Assembly (NCBI GenBank): GCA_020720455.1
Contig: DYOQ01000008.1
Span: 21,578-62,698 of the forward strand
Length of the DNA: 41,121 nt
From: Bdellovibrio sp.
GTDB lineage: Bacteria; Bdellovibrionota; Bacteriovoracia; Bacteriovoracales; Bacteriovoracaceae
Reading direction: 5' to 3'
In this document: positions 25,880 through 34,230 of the stretch, one piece after another
How positions within the stretch are numbered: position 1 is the first letter of the stretch
Layout: every line of letters begins with the position of its first letter
Translations under genes and position numbers: made by a program
The notes under the pieces: model-generated
Told to the model about the DNA's origin: nothing
Database searches by the model: none
What the model saw: the letters and a program-made list of their open reading frames with translations, nothing else

Positions 25880-26113
25880 TTATAAGTAACGGTGGCCATA
25901 CTTTCTAACAAACTCAGAAAGTGAGCCAATTTTATCAAGCGTTCTAATCGCTCTTGTTGAAAGTTTTAATTTTAAAGAGATCCCTGTTTCAGGATCAAAT
26001 ACTGTTTTTTCTTTTAGGTTCGGTTGTTGTCTCATCTTTGTCTTATTTTTAGCATGAGAAACTTTATTTCCAACCAATCTTTTTTTTCCTGTCAAATCAC
26101 ATGCACGTGCCAT
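25880..26113 (-). CDS. rpmB: 50S ribosomal protein L28
   Basis: The start MARACDLTGKK and the pattern VSHAKNKTKMRQQPNL are typical for L28. The length of 77 residues is normal. The ATG at 26113 is chosen because L28 proteins begin with Met-Ala/Ser-Arg/Lys-x-Cys and a GGA lies ten bases upstream; the longer frame adds 14 unrelated residues. This form has no C-x2-C zinc ribbon beyond Cys5. rpmG, often its neighbour, is not here. A good promoter lies at 26177-26205. Confidence 0.95.
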   Translation of the reverse strand: MARACDLTGKKRLVGNKVSHAKNKTKMRQQPNLKEKTVFDPETGISLKLKLSTRAIRTLDKIGSLSEFVRKYGHRYL

Positions 26114-26176
26114 AACTACATCCTTAATCAATACCAACATTAACGAATTAATCAACTAAACTAAACTAAGCGAAAC

Positions 26177-26205
26177 ACTATATACTCGGCCAAAGGAAAA
26201 TTCAA
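26177..26205 (-). promoter_or_regulatory. Sigma70-type promoter for rpmB
   Basis: Minus strand TTGAAT (26200-26205), 17 bases, TATAGT (26177-26182). The start would be near 26170, giving a leader of about 57 bases that contains three CTAAA-like pentamers (about 26156-26170). It begins directly beyond the stop of the transketolase gene, so rpmB does not rely on read-through. Confidence 0.5.
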
Positions 26206-26209
26206 GATA

Positions 26210-27127
26210 TTATTTATTACTCAGATTATCAACTATTCGTTGTGCTACGAGTCCATGTTTTTCAAGTAACTCTTGTGGGGTACCTGATTCACCAAACTGG
26301 TCTCGAACACCATATCTTTTAACCCTTCGTGGGGTTTGAGCACTCTCAGATATCCACTCCGCAATCGCCGACCCACTACCACCCATCGTTGTATGATCTT
26401 CAAAAACCACAAACTCATCAAATTTTTTTGCAAGCTCGCCCATAAATTTACTGTCAAGTGGTTTTACTGTACTCATATTATACACGGCAGGTGACATGAC
26501 ACCTTTACTCTTTAATATGGTGGCGGCAGTCGCAACCTCTTCAAGCATTCCACCAGTCGAAAGAAAAGCCACCTTTTCACCATCAACAACTTTTTGGAAA
26601 ATTCCCGGTTTAAAACTATCCAAATTAAACGGTTTTACCTCTTGACGAGTAAGTCTAATATAAACTGGGCCAATATGTTTTATTGCCCACTCGATACACT
26701 CATGAGTCTCCTTATCATCGGCAGGTTGTAGCACAACCATTCCAGGAATTGATCTCATGAGCGCAATATCTTCTAGGCCCATTTGCGAGTGGCCATCTTC
26801 ACCAATAGCAACACCACAGTGAGTTCCAATTAATTTAACATTTGCTTGAGCGTAACCAATAGACATTCTGATTTGGTCAAATCTACCTGTTAAAAACGCG
26901 GCGAAACTACAAATAAACGGAATTTTTCCTGTAAAAGAGATCCCTGCTGCCGTACCAATCATATTGGCCTCTTGAATCCCCATCTCAAAAAAACGAGTCG
27001 GATATTTTTTTGCAAAAAGGGCAGACATTGTAGACTTTGAAAGATCCGCATCAAAGCAAACAACGTTTGAATATTTCTCTCCAAGTTGCGCTAACGCCTC
27101 TCCAAAAGATTTTCTTGTCGCTTTCAT
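26210..27127 (-). CDS. Transketolase, C-terminal subunit (split form)
   Basis: This is the pyrimidine-binding plus C-terminal half of a thiamine-diphosphate transketolase. It contains the PYR-domain segment RFFEMGIQEANMIGTAAG, with the Glu that activates the cofactor, the HCGVAIGEDGHSQMGLEDIALMRSIP stretch in abbreviated form GEDGHSQMGLED, and the C-terminal VFEDHTTMGGSGSAIAEW. The gene follows its N-terminal partner as TAGATG with GGAGG ahead, so the subunits are made together. Split transketolases are frequent in archaea and in bacterial sugar and glycan clusters. No complete tkt is visible in the window. Confidence 0.93.
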   Translation of the reverse strand: MKATRKSFGEALAQLGEKYSNVVCFDADLSKSTMSALFAKKYPTRFFEMGIQEANMIGTAAGISFTGKIPFICSFAAFLTGRFDQIRMSIGYAQANVKLIGTHCGVAIGEDGHSQMGLEDIALMRSIPGMVVLQPADDKETHECIEWAIKHIGPVYIRLTRQEVKPFNLDSFKPGIFQKVVDGEKVAFLSTGGMLEEVATAATILKSKGVMSPAVYNMSTVKPLDSKFMGELAKKFDEFVVFEDHTTMGGSGSAIAEWISESAQTPRRVKRYGVRDQFGESGTPQELLEKHGLVAQRIVDNLSNK

Positions 27128-27976
27128 CTATGCCTCCAATCCTATCTGGAAATTTTTTCTAACTTCCTCCAGTGCAGTTTTTAACTCATTATCATTTGGT
27201 GCCTTACCGTGCCACCCCACCTCATTCTCCATAAAAGATACCCCCTTGCCTTTAACAGTGTTTGCAACTATTAAGTTTGGTATGTTCTTTACTCGATTAC
27301 GATACGCTTTATTAAGTTCAGCATAACTATGGCCATTTACTTCGGTAACGTTCCAGCCAAACGCTTCCCATTTTTTTGCAAGAGGATCGAGCCCCATAAC
27401 ATCTTTCGTATAACCATCAATTTGTGCTTTATTGTAATCAACAATCAGAGTCAAATTATCCAATTTAAAATGTGGCGCAGATAGTGCAACTTCCCAAATC
27501 TGTCCCTCTTGTGACTCACCATCACCAATTATGCAATAAACATGGTTAGGATTTTTATCCATCTTATAACCTAGCGCTATACCCTGAGCAAATGATGCCC
27601 CTTGGCCTAAACTACCAGTGCTGGCCTCCATATATGGAATCCTCACTCTATCAGGATGGCCTTGAAGTCTTGAGCCGAGATGCCGTAAGGTCATTAGCTC
27701 TTCGTTCGTAATGTCATAACCGACCTTATTCAAAATTGCATATAGTGCAGGCACTCCGTGGCCTTTACTTAAAACAAGTCTATCTCGATCATTTGTGTCC
27801 GGTTGCTTTGGATTGTGTTTCATTACACCACTCTTAGCTAGCAACGAGTAGAGAATTTCTATCATCGACAAACTGCCACCAGGATGGCCACTGTTACACT
27901 GATGAATCATTTTCAAAACTGCCTCACGCACGATTGGCGTCTCTTTTGCCCAGGTTTCAAAAATAACTTGGTTCAT
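27128..27976 (-). CDS. Transketolase, N-terminal subunit (split form)
   Basis: The cofactor-binding half: HQCNSGHPGGSLSMIEIL at the start, LSKGHGVPALYA, and the diphosphate-binding motif GDGESQEGQIWE ... VDYNKAQIDG. The enzyme moves two-carbon ketol units between sugar phosphates; the split form may serve a specialised sugar pathway. I choose the ATG at 27976 with GAGGTG in front, not the GTG two codons earlier that lies in that sequence. The gene diverges from the aldo/keto reductase gene. Confidence 0.93.
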   Translation of the reverse strand: MNQVIFETWAKETPIVREAVLKMIHQCNSGHPGGSLSMIEILYSLLAKSGVMKHNPKQPDTNDRDRLVLSKGHGVPALYAILNKVGYDITNEELMTLRHLGSRLQGHPDRVRIPYMEASTGSLGQGASFAQGIALGYKMDKNPNHVYCIIGDGESQEGQIWEVALSAPHFKLDNLTLIVDYNKAQIDGYTKDVMGLDPLAKKWEAFGWNVTEVNGHSYAELNKAYRNRVKNIPNLIVANTVKGKGVSFMENEVGWHGKAPNDNELKTALEEVRKNFQIGLEA

Positions 27977-28051
27977 ATTCACCTCGAAATCTTAAAAAAT
28001 ATTTTTAAAAAGAAATGGTACATGGTAACGTGCAAAGGTGCTAGGAGAAAA

Positions 28052-29002
28052 ATGGGAATTTTAGGAAATTGCAAAATAGCTTTTGGTGGAGCAAGTGTTA
28101 GTGGCGAAGGCGGCGGATACGGTTTCGGCGAGATTTCTCATCAAGCTTCCGATGATTTAATCTGGTATGCTTTTGAGCGAGGTATCTTAGTTTTTGACAC
28201 CGCCCCATGCTATGGTTATCACCAAAGTGAAATAAGAATTGGCCGAGCATTAAAACCTGTCAGAGAAAAAGTAATTATCGTCTCAAAATCTGGAGTCACG
28301 TGGCATTCAAATAAACGAATGGATATGACAAACGATCCAGCAGTTACGAAGAAAATGCTAGAGGATTCTCTTCGGTCGCTAGATACAGATTACATCGATA
28401 TCTATATGATTCACTGGCCAGATAAAAACGTAGACATTAGAAAACCGATGGAAGTCCTGTCAAAAGCAAAACTAGAAGGTAAAATTAAACATATCGGCCT
28501 ATGTAATACAACAGTTGATGATATAACTCTTGCAGGCGAAATAGATAAGATTGAAGTTGTTCAATCAGAGTTTAATATTTTTAATCACCAAGCAAGAGAA
28601 AAACTTTTTCCTTTTTTATCAAAAAGCAGTATCGAATTTATGAGTTGGGGAACTTTTGATAAAGGTGTCTTAACAGGAAATGCAAAAAAGGGCCGAGTGT
28701 ACGATAAGTTTGATTTAAGAAGCTGGGCCCCATGGTGGAAAAAAAGTAATTTAGATGAAAAATATGAGATGGTTGAACAGTTAAAAACAGTTGCTAAAAA
28801 TCAGAATGTCTCACTTCTAGACTTGGCGCTTGGATTTAACCTAAATCATAAAGATCTTAGTATCGCTATCTGTGGAGCTAAAAATATCAAGCAGCTTGAC
28901 GAAATATTAAATTCTGTAAAATCTTTATCTTCTAAAGAAAACAAAGATGCCTGGCAGTTTAAACTCGAATCAATCAATAACTTATTTAAGGGTAAAATAT
29001 GA
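28052..29002 (+). CDS. Aldo/keto reductase
   Basis: A (beta/alpha)8 NADPH-dependent reductase. The catalytic residues are visible: Asp in FDTAPCYG with Tyr four residues later, Lys in IVSKSG, and His in YMIHWPD; the family hallmark GRAL follows. The C-terminal GAKNIKQLDEIL is the usual cofactor-binding end. At 316 residues it is normal. The longer frame begins inside the divergent transketolase gene; the true start is the ATG at 28052 with AGGAG upstream. The stop overlaps the next small ORF as ATGA. It likely acts on a sugar or sugar nucleotide given the neighbours. Confidence 0.92.
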   Translation: MGILGNCKIAFGGASVSGEGGGYGFGEISHQASDDLIWYAFERGILVFDTAPCYGYHQSEIRIGRALKPVREKVIIVSKSGVTWHSNKRMDMTNDPAVTKKMLEDSLRSLDTDYIDIYMIHWPDKNVDIRKPMEVLSKAKLEGKIKHIGLCNTTVDDITLAGEIDKIEVVQSEFNIFNHQAREKLFPFLSKSSIEFMSWGTFDKGVLTGNAKKGRVYDKFDLRSWAPWWKKSNLDEKYEMVEQLKTVAKNQNVSLLDLALGFNLNHKDLSIAICGAKNIKQLDEILNSVKSLSSKENKDAWQFKLESINNLFKGKI

Positions 29003-29088
29003 ATAAAAAATCTTCCGTTTTTTTAAAACCGATTGATGGCACAGCTCCACTATCTATTACCAAAACCAAAACGGAAAAAGCCGCATAG
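28999..29088 (+). CDS. Possible 29-residue coupled small protein
   Basis: ATG overlaps the aldo/keto reductase stop (ATGA), AAGGG sits seven bases ahead, and 29 codons later TAG leads into AGGA and the ATG of the glycosyltransferase six bases on. The peptide is basic with a Lys-Thr-rich second half and contains FLKPIDGTAPLSITK. The alternative is that this gap is only a spacer: it includes the inverted repeat TTCCGTTTT (29013-29021) and AAAACGGAA (29068-29076), which could form a hairpin near the next ribosome binding site. Confidence 0.45.
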   Translation: MNKKSSVFLKPIDGTAPLSITKTKTEKAA

Positions 29089-29093
29089 GACGA

Positions 29094-29963
29094 ATGGTAA
29101 CAATCTCTGTTGTAATCCCAACATATAATCGATGTAGTGTACTAACACGAGCAATTACTTCAGTTGCTAAACAAAGCTATAGTGCTGATGAGGTAATAGT
29201 TATTGATGACGGTTCGACAGATGATACTCGAGATGTCATCACACAACTCAAATCGACATTTTCAAATTTAAAAATTGTCTATATAAAAACTCCGAATCGT
29301 GGAGTTAGTGCTGCAAGAAATACTGGGATTAGCGCTTCTAAAAATTCATGGATCTCATTTTTAGACTCAGACGATGAATGGTTGCCAAAAAAACTTAAGC
29401 TACAAGTTGATGCCCTCAACAGCGATTGCAATTTGAGAATTATTCATGGAAATGAGCTATGGATAAAAGACGGCAAACACTTAAATCAAAAACTGATTCA
29501 CAAAAAATGTGGTGGAGATATTTTTTTAGAGTCAACCGAAAGATGTTTAATCAGTCCCTCGGCAGTATTGATTGAAAAGAAATTGCTAGAAGAGATGAAT
29601 GGTTTTGATGAAAAGTTTGAAGTGTGTGAGGACTACTTTCTATGGCTTAAAATAACTGCCAAACATACCGTGGGATTTATAAATGAACCAATTCTTAAAA
29701 AGTATGGCGGCCACGATGATCAGTTATCTAGAAAATATTTTGGAATGGATTACTGGAGGGTTAAAGCTCTTGCACAAGTAATCGAACAATGTCACTTAAA
29801 AGATAACTACAAAGTAAAAGCAACTCAGGTGCTAATTTCAAAAGCATCAATTCTACTAGATGGGTACCTAAAGCACTCAAATATGAAATATTATGATGAG
29901 ATTTCTAATATAAGAGAAAATTTCAAAATTAACGAGCACACTTTGCTTCATAATCAATTTTAG
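29094..29963 (+). CDS. Family 2 glycosyltransferase
   Basis: GT-A fold enzyme with the nucleotide-binding start ISVVIPTYNR, IDDGSTDDT, the metal-binding FLDSDDEW (D-x-D equivalent) and a downstream acceptor loop with CEDYFLWLKI. Family 2 enzymes add sugars to surface polysaccharides or lipopolysaccharide. The protein is 289 residues and has no membrane helix. It is the third gene of the plus-strand unit with the aldo/keto reductase, and its end overlaps the convergent HExxH gene by 35 bases. Confidence 0.9.
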   Translation: MVTISVVIPTYNRCSVLTRAITSVAKQSYSADEVIVIDDGSTDDTRDVITQLKSTFSNLKIVYIKTPNRGVSAARNTGISASKNSWISFLDSDDEWLPKKLKLQVDALNSDCNLRIIHGNELWIKDGKHLNQKLIHKKCGGDIFLESTERCLISPSAVLIEKKLLEEMNGFDEKFEVCEDYFLWLKITAKHTVGFINEPILKKYGGHDDQLSRKYFGMDYWRVKALAQVIEQCHLKDNYKVKATQVLISKASILLDGYLKHSNMKYYDEISNIRENFKINEHTLLHNQF

Positions 29964-30891
29964 CTTGATCATATTTAGTTTTTACTTTATCAGGTTCGCT
30001 TGCAGGATTTCTACCTATTGCGCTCTTCATTATCTCCAATCTCTTTTCATCATTTGCACAAACTTTTGATTTAATACCTTCAAACTCTTTTATCGCAGCA
30101 ACTGGATACGGCAGATCGTATGCCGATGAAATAAAGGAGGGATGATCTTTGCCTACTACTTCACTAAACTCATCTTCATGTCCCGCTTGTTCCATTTTTT
30201 TCATAAACCATTCATAATGTTCACCAACCATATAAAACTGTTTAATCGCTAAATCTTTTGATAACTCATCACTACTATCTAAAACTGTTTTACACTTGGA
30301 ATTATCAAACTCTTTTTTTGAAAGTTCCTTGTAAACCGTGCACTCAGCAAGATACGCATCAACCTCACCACCTCTACCTTCAACTGTAGAGTGAATAAAT
30401 TTTTTAATATTAAAATCACTTGTATATGGATTAAAGCTCTCTCTAAACGTATAGTGAGTAAGCTCGTGCGCTAAGTCTAGTAATGCATTTATAAGGTTTA
30501 AATTTCTATTGATATAAACTACGGACTTTGTTTCATATACCATGACAAGAGGATCTTCCTTGGAAAACTTTCTAACTAATGTGGTATCAGTGATTGATCC
30601 GCTTCCCTCTTTAATAACATCAACGAGAATCTGTCCATACTCAGCAGCTTTTGTAGAGGCACTAAGAAGAATTTTTTTACCTGACGCTGTATTGTTTAGA
30701 ATTTTGATCAACTTTTCAACCCTACTCTCTTCGGAGTCACCAAGGTTTAACCAGCTCGCACTAAATTTTAGATCTTTGTTGTCACTTATATCGATACCTA
30801 TATCATCAGCAAGCGAGAAGCCCGACAGAACCGCTATAGTAAGTATAGTAAGTATGGTAAGTATATGTAGTTTAAATAATGAACATCTCAT
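29929..30891 (-). CDS. Exported HExxH protein, putative metallopeptidase
   Basis: A signal peptide (1-28, ending SLADD) leads a protein of 320 residues. The zinc motif His142-Glu143-Leu-Thr-His146 is followed by a Tyr, and GRGGEVDAYLAEC at about 169-181 offers a Glu as third ligand, the layout of gluzincin-type peptidases. I recognise no named family. Three copies of a 9-base unit encode Ile-Leu-Thr in the hydrophobic core of the signal peptide. A Shine-Dalgarno AAGAG is seven bases ahead of the ATG. Its substrate cannot be judged from sequence; its periplasmic or secreted position next to glycan genes suggests the envelope. Confidence 0.65.
   Translation of the reverse strand: MRCSLFKLHILTILTILTIAVLSGFSLADDIGIDISDNKDLKFSASWLNLGDSEESRVEKLIKILNNTASGKKILLSASTKAAEYGQILVDVIKEGSGSITDTTLVRKFSKEDPLVMVYETKSVVYINRNLNLINALLDLAHELTHYTFRESFNPYTSDFNIKKFIHSTVEGRGGEVDAYLAECTVYKELSKKEFDNSKCKTVLDSSDELSKDLAIKQFYMVGEHYEWFMKKMEQAGHEDEFSEVVGKDHPSFISSAYDLPYPVAAIKEFEGIKSKVCANDEKRLEIMKSAIGRNPASEPDKVKTKYDQAKIDYEAKCAR
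30838..30864 (-). repeat. 9-bp tandem repeat in signal-peptide codons, three copies
   Basis: AGTAAGTAT at 30838-30846 and 30847-30855, then GGTAAGTAT at 30856-30864. On the coding strand these encode Ile-Leu-Thr repeats in the core of the signal peptide. Slippage would alter the core length by three residues. Confidence 0.85.
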
Positions 30892-31048
30892 TTTTAGACT
30901 CTTCGTCTAAAAAAAAAAAAGCATCAGATGAATGTTTAAAAAAAATCAAAGGGCAGATATGGCCACTACTGACAAGTTGTAATTACCAACATTTACTATA
31001 AAATATGGATTACAAGTTAATTTTTTAAGTTAATCGGAAGGAACAAAA
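30892..31048. other. Divergent intergenic region ahead of the MCP gene
   Basis: The gap of 157 bases has A-runs and a TATAAA (30997-31002) that could serve the plus strand, with TTGTAA only 14 bases upstream, so no convincing -35. Two GTTAAT hexamers (31016-31021 and 31029-31034) lie just before the ribosome binding site GGAAGGAA. The first is part of CAAGTTAAT, also found ahead of the second porin gene. No FliA-type site of good quality is present. Confidence 0.35.
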
Positions 31049-32446
31049 ATGAATAAAGTTTTATCACTTATCATGTTTTCAAATAGTGGAATTACTAAGC
31101 GGCTTTTAATCACCATCAACTTACTCTCTGTAATTATTCTAGCGATTCTTGCAGTAACGGTGATCAACAATACCAATAGATCTCTCACTGGTTTAATGGA
31201 TTCAAAAATCTCTTCGGTTCGAAGTTTCTTGGCCAATATCAACGCTCTAAATATAATAAATGATTTTAAAGAAGATATGGAAAAATCAGCAATGACAACT
31301 CTTAGAGATGGCGATTTTGGGTATGTAGGTTTTTTAAATAAAGATAAAGTCACATTATATGAGGAGTATGATCAAAAAGTAGATAAAGCAACGCTTAATT
31401 TTACAACAGAACCTGTTATAGATCAGGACAGTAAAACAAAAGATGTTATAGGCCATGTTAAGATTGGCCAAAACCCAGAACGAATTGCAAACGAAGTAAC
31501 AAAAACAACAACGATGATTATCTCCATCATTGTTGCAGGACAGGCCATTCTGTCTTTATTCTTGTTAGCTCTAGCAAGATCTATATCTGCACCACTAACT
31601 TCGTCATCGTCTAACTTAAAAAGTAGAGAGCGTGAACTTAATGAAATCTCGGGACACCTTCTTCGAACTGGAAAAAAATTAGCAGAAAGTTCACAAAAGC
31701 AAGCGGCCGCAACTCAAGAGGGTGTTGCAACGATGGAAGAGATGAAATCGATGATCGGTAGAACAAACGGATTTATCTCTGATTCAAAAAAAATAGTATT
31801 AGAAGTAAAAGGAAATACTGAACAAGGTGATGAAGTAATAAAGGAACTAATCTCTTCAATGAATCTTATTCAGCAAGCAAATAATCAGCTTCAAGATATC
31901 GCTGGTATTATTGACGATATCTCTAATAAAACAAACATAATTAATGACATCGTTCTAAAAACTCAACTACTATCATTTAACGCCTCAATCGAGGCCGCAA
32001 GAGCTGGGCAACACGGTAAGGGTTTTGGTGTCGTTGCAGAAGAGGTTGGAGCTCTAGCGGAAGTAAGTGGTAAAGCTGCTAACGAGATCGAAGAACTTTT
32101 AGGCCGTGGCCAAAAACAAGTAACTGATATCATCAATACAATTGGACAAAGAATTTCTAATGGTGAAGAGGTTACAAATACTGCAGCTTCAATTTTCCAA
32201 GAGGTCTCTTCAAAGGTAACAAGGATAAATGATCATATCACTCAAATTTCATCTGCAGCTGAAGAACAGTTTAGTGGTGTAAAACAGTCATCTGAGGCGT
32301 TAAACTTAATTGATAGTGTTTCAAAAAACACTACGGAGATTTCGCAAACCGCTGTATCATATTCGGAGCAACTGAATAAACTTAATAAACACATAAAAGC
32401 AATTATGAGTTCATTAGATAACGTAATTTTTGGCCAACGTGGTTAA
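31049..32446 (+). CDS. Methyl-accepting chemotaxis protein
   Basis: Two transmembrane helices (about 20-40 and 150-172) frame a periplasmic domain of about 105 residues that resembles a single Cache-type sensor. The cytoplasmic part has the signalling hairpin FNASIEAARAGQHGKGFGVVAEEV, which binds CheA and CheW in the known family, and flanking coiled-coils. The HAMP segment after TM2 is short and not convincing. A strong GGAAGGAA ribosome binding site precedes the ATG. It is 18 bases ahead of the porin gene, so it is probably transcribed together with the porin and the PstS-like gene. Confidence 0.92.
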   Translation: MNKVLSLIMFSNSGITKRLLITINLLSVIILAILAVTVINNTNRSLTGLMDSKISSVRSFLANINALNIINDFKEDMEKSAMTTLRDGDFGYVGFLNKDKVTLYEEYDQKVDKATLNFTTEPVIDQDSKTKDVIGHVKIGQNPERIANEVTKTTTMIISIIVAGQAILSLFLLALARSISAPLTSSSSNLKSRERELNEISGHLLRTGKKLAESSQKQAAATQEGVATMEEMKSMIGRTNGFISDSKKIVLEVKGNTEQGDEVIKELISSMNLIQQANNQLQDIAGIIDDISNKTNIINDIVLKTQLLSFNASIEAARAGQHGKGFGVVAEEVGALAEVSGKAANEIEELLGRGQKQVTDIINTIGQRISNGEEVTNTAASIFQEVSSKVTRINDHITQISSAAEEQFSGVKQSSEALNLIDSVSKNTTEISQTAVSYSEQLNKLNKHIKAIMSSLDNVIFGQRG

Positions 32447-32464
32447 TAATTTTTAGGAGGTACC

Positions 32465-33739
32465 ATGAAACATTTTTTTTTGCTGATCCTTTGCGCACTA
32501 GCAGCAGGAACCGTAAGCGCTAATTCATTAGAGGAATTGGATCAAAGAGTATTTGATCTTGAAGACAAGCTATCTGGTAAAAAACCGGTAACACCAATGG
32601 ACTCCCTTGGTGGAAAGTTCGGTGGTGTTCTGTACACTGGCGTGAACATGGCAGCAAGCAAAGATTATGCTGGTAAGAAAAGTCCTAAGGATTTAAACAA
32701 TGTTTTAAGACTTGATATGTATTTTACTGGCGATGTTACAAAAGATATCGAATATATGGTCGTTCCTTTCTGGTACTACTGGAGTCCACGTGCTAATAAT
32801 GGTGAATACGCAGATAGAAGTTCTGAAGGACAAAGAGAGACAATTACGTTTATCTACAGACTAAATGCTAAATTTAAATTTGCTAATAATCAATCGTTAA
32901 CAGCTGGTAGATATGTTGCTCCATTTGGAACATATCTTGCTACCTACTCTCCACTTAGTGATCAGCTTAGTTACTGGCCACAGATGGTTCTTCCAAATGG
33001 TGGAATTACCTACTCACCAGTTATTGATGGTCTAAACTACGATGGGCAAACTTCTTTTGGTGGTTCTACTCTTAAATACAATGCTTACGTTGGTATGCAA
33101 AGTGTTGACGGGGCAACTTTTACTTTAAACGATCTAGAGAAAAAAATGTTTATTGGATATCCACATAGACTAATCTACGGTGGGTACTTAAACCTTGTCA
33201 CACTAGACAATATGCTAGCGATAGGAACTAGCGTCCAAGCAGGGAAGCGTTATAATGACTTCATCGCGTATGGAGTTGATGCTCAGTTAAATCTTGGCAA
33301 ATTCGTTTTAAAAGGCGAAATGATGAAGACTGACGAGGACGATTATGCTGATCAAGAGACGGCCGCTACGGTTACCACGGCCGACGCATTCATTGACTAT
33401 TATATCTCTCGTCTTGATTCAGATAAAACATCATACTACGTTGAGCCAAGCTATAGGATAAATGATAAATTCCAAATAGCTTTAAGATATGATTTTATCG
33501 ATTTTGATTCTGAAGCATTTTATCATAATGATGAAAAAACAATTATCAGACTAGGATTAAACTATTTCCCTACACCTGGTTCAATTGTCAGAATCGGTGT
33601 AGACAAGCATGATTTTAAAGCGACTCAAGCAACTGCTGATGAGCAGACTTTTATTATGAATCAATTAATTCCAACAACTGCCGCAACCGTTGATCCTGAT
33701 TACATGGAGTACTCAGCATCATTAACGTTGTCATTCTAA
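32465..33739 (+). CDS. Outer-membrane porin-like beta-barrel, copy 1
   Basis: A signal peptide (1-20) is followed by a short heptad helix (LEELDQRVFDLEDKLSG) and a barrel of alternating strands ending in the C-terminal Phe (YSASLTLSF) needed by BamA. GRYVAPFGTY resembles the GR-x3-PFG motif of phosphate-selective porins O/P. The stretch LDSDKTSYYVEPSY is identical in the second copy. The AGGAGG ribosome binding site is strong. The gene sits between the MCP and the PstS-like gene; phosphate or other anion uptake is a guess from that context. Confidence 0.85.
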   Translation: MKHFFLLILCALAAGTVSANSLEELDQRVFDLEDKLSGKKPVTPMDSLGGKFGGVLYTGVNMAASKDYAGKKSPKDLNNVLRLDMYFTGDVTKDIEYMVVPFWYYWSPRANNGEYADRSSEGQRETITFIYRLNAKFKFANNQSLTAGRYVAPFGTYLATYSPLSDQLSYWPQMVLPNGGITYSPVIDGLNYDGQTSFGGSTLKYNAYVGMQSVDGATFTLNDLEKKMFIGYPHRLIYGGYLNLVTLDNMLAIGTSVQAGKRYNDFIAYGVDAQLNLGKFVLKGEMMKTDEDDYADQETAATVTTADAFIDYYISRLDSDKTSYYVEPSYRINDKFQIALRYDFIDFDSEAFYHNDEKTIIRLGLNYFPTPGSIVRIGVDKHDFKATQATADEQTFIMNQLIPTTAATVDPDYMEYSASLTLSF

Positions 33740-33754
33740 GATGAGGAGAATCTT

Positions 33755-34165
33755 ATGAAAAAATTATTATTTACTCTAACGTTACTGAGTATGTTTACCG
33801 TCTCAGCGTATGCAGAAAAATATGCTGTTGTTGTAAACACTGATAATGCTGACGCTTCTGACATCAAGGATTATTTTTTACTTAACAATGAGAACTGGCC
33901 AACAGTTGGTGAAGTCTCTGTTTACGAAATGTCAGGAACTCCTGTTCACGAAGCATTCTTGTCACAGGTACTTAAAATGGACAAAGGGGCCTATGACACC
34001 CATTGGAATGGTAGAAAATCTGCCGGTAAGACTGCAAAGCCAACAGATGTAAAGAGCGCTTCATACATGCACAGATTTATTAAAAACAAGAAAGGGGCAA
34101 TTGGATATATACCAGAGGCCCAATCTACTGGACTAAAAGTAGTTACGACTTTTGACGGACCTTAA
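33755..34165 (+). CDS. Small PstS-like periplasmic binding protein, copy 1
   Basis: The signal peptide is 1-20 (ends AYA-E). The 116-residue mature part carries the pattern of the short PBP-like phosphate-binding proteins (PF12849-like): a strand, FLLNNENWPT, then F-x3-VL ... YDTHWNGRKSAGKTAKPTDV, and GAIGYIPEA near the end. In full-length PstS these elements line the phosphate site, but this version is half size, so it may act alone as a sensor ligand or deliver to another protein. It is co-transcribed with the porin (15-base gap, GAGGAG) and ends at a strong terminator. Confidence 0.8.
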   Translation: MKKLLFTLTLLSMFTVSAYAEKYAVVVNTDNADASDIKDYFLLNNENWPTVGEVSVYEMSGTPVHEAFLSQVLKMDKGAYDTHWNGRKSAGKTAKPTDVKSASYMHRFIKNKKGAIGYIPEAQSTGLKVVTTFDGP

Positions 34166-34168
34166 TTA

Positions 34169-34192
34169 AAAGGCCGGAGAAATCCGGCCTTT
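34169..34192 (+). terminator. Rho-independent terminator after PstS-like copy 1
   Basis: A 10-base perfect stem, AAAGGCCGGA with TCCGGCCTTT, closes on a GAAA tetraloop, followed by a pyrimidine-rich tract. On the minus strand the same hairpin is followed by TTTAATTAAGG, so it could also stop transcription of the convergent RDD gene, which ends at 34225. Confidence 0.85.
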
Positions 34193-34230
34193 CTCTTCTC
34201 TTCTCTTCTCTTATTTCTTATTTCTTATTT
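34191..34230. repeat. Pyrimidine simple repeat between convergent genes
   Basis: TTCTC in four direct copies (34191-34210), then TTATTTC copies to about 34230. Such runs mutate easily by slippage. They lie just beyond the terminator and up to the end of the RDD gene. Confidence 0.85.
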
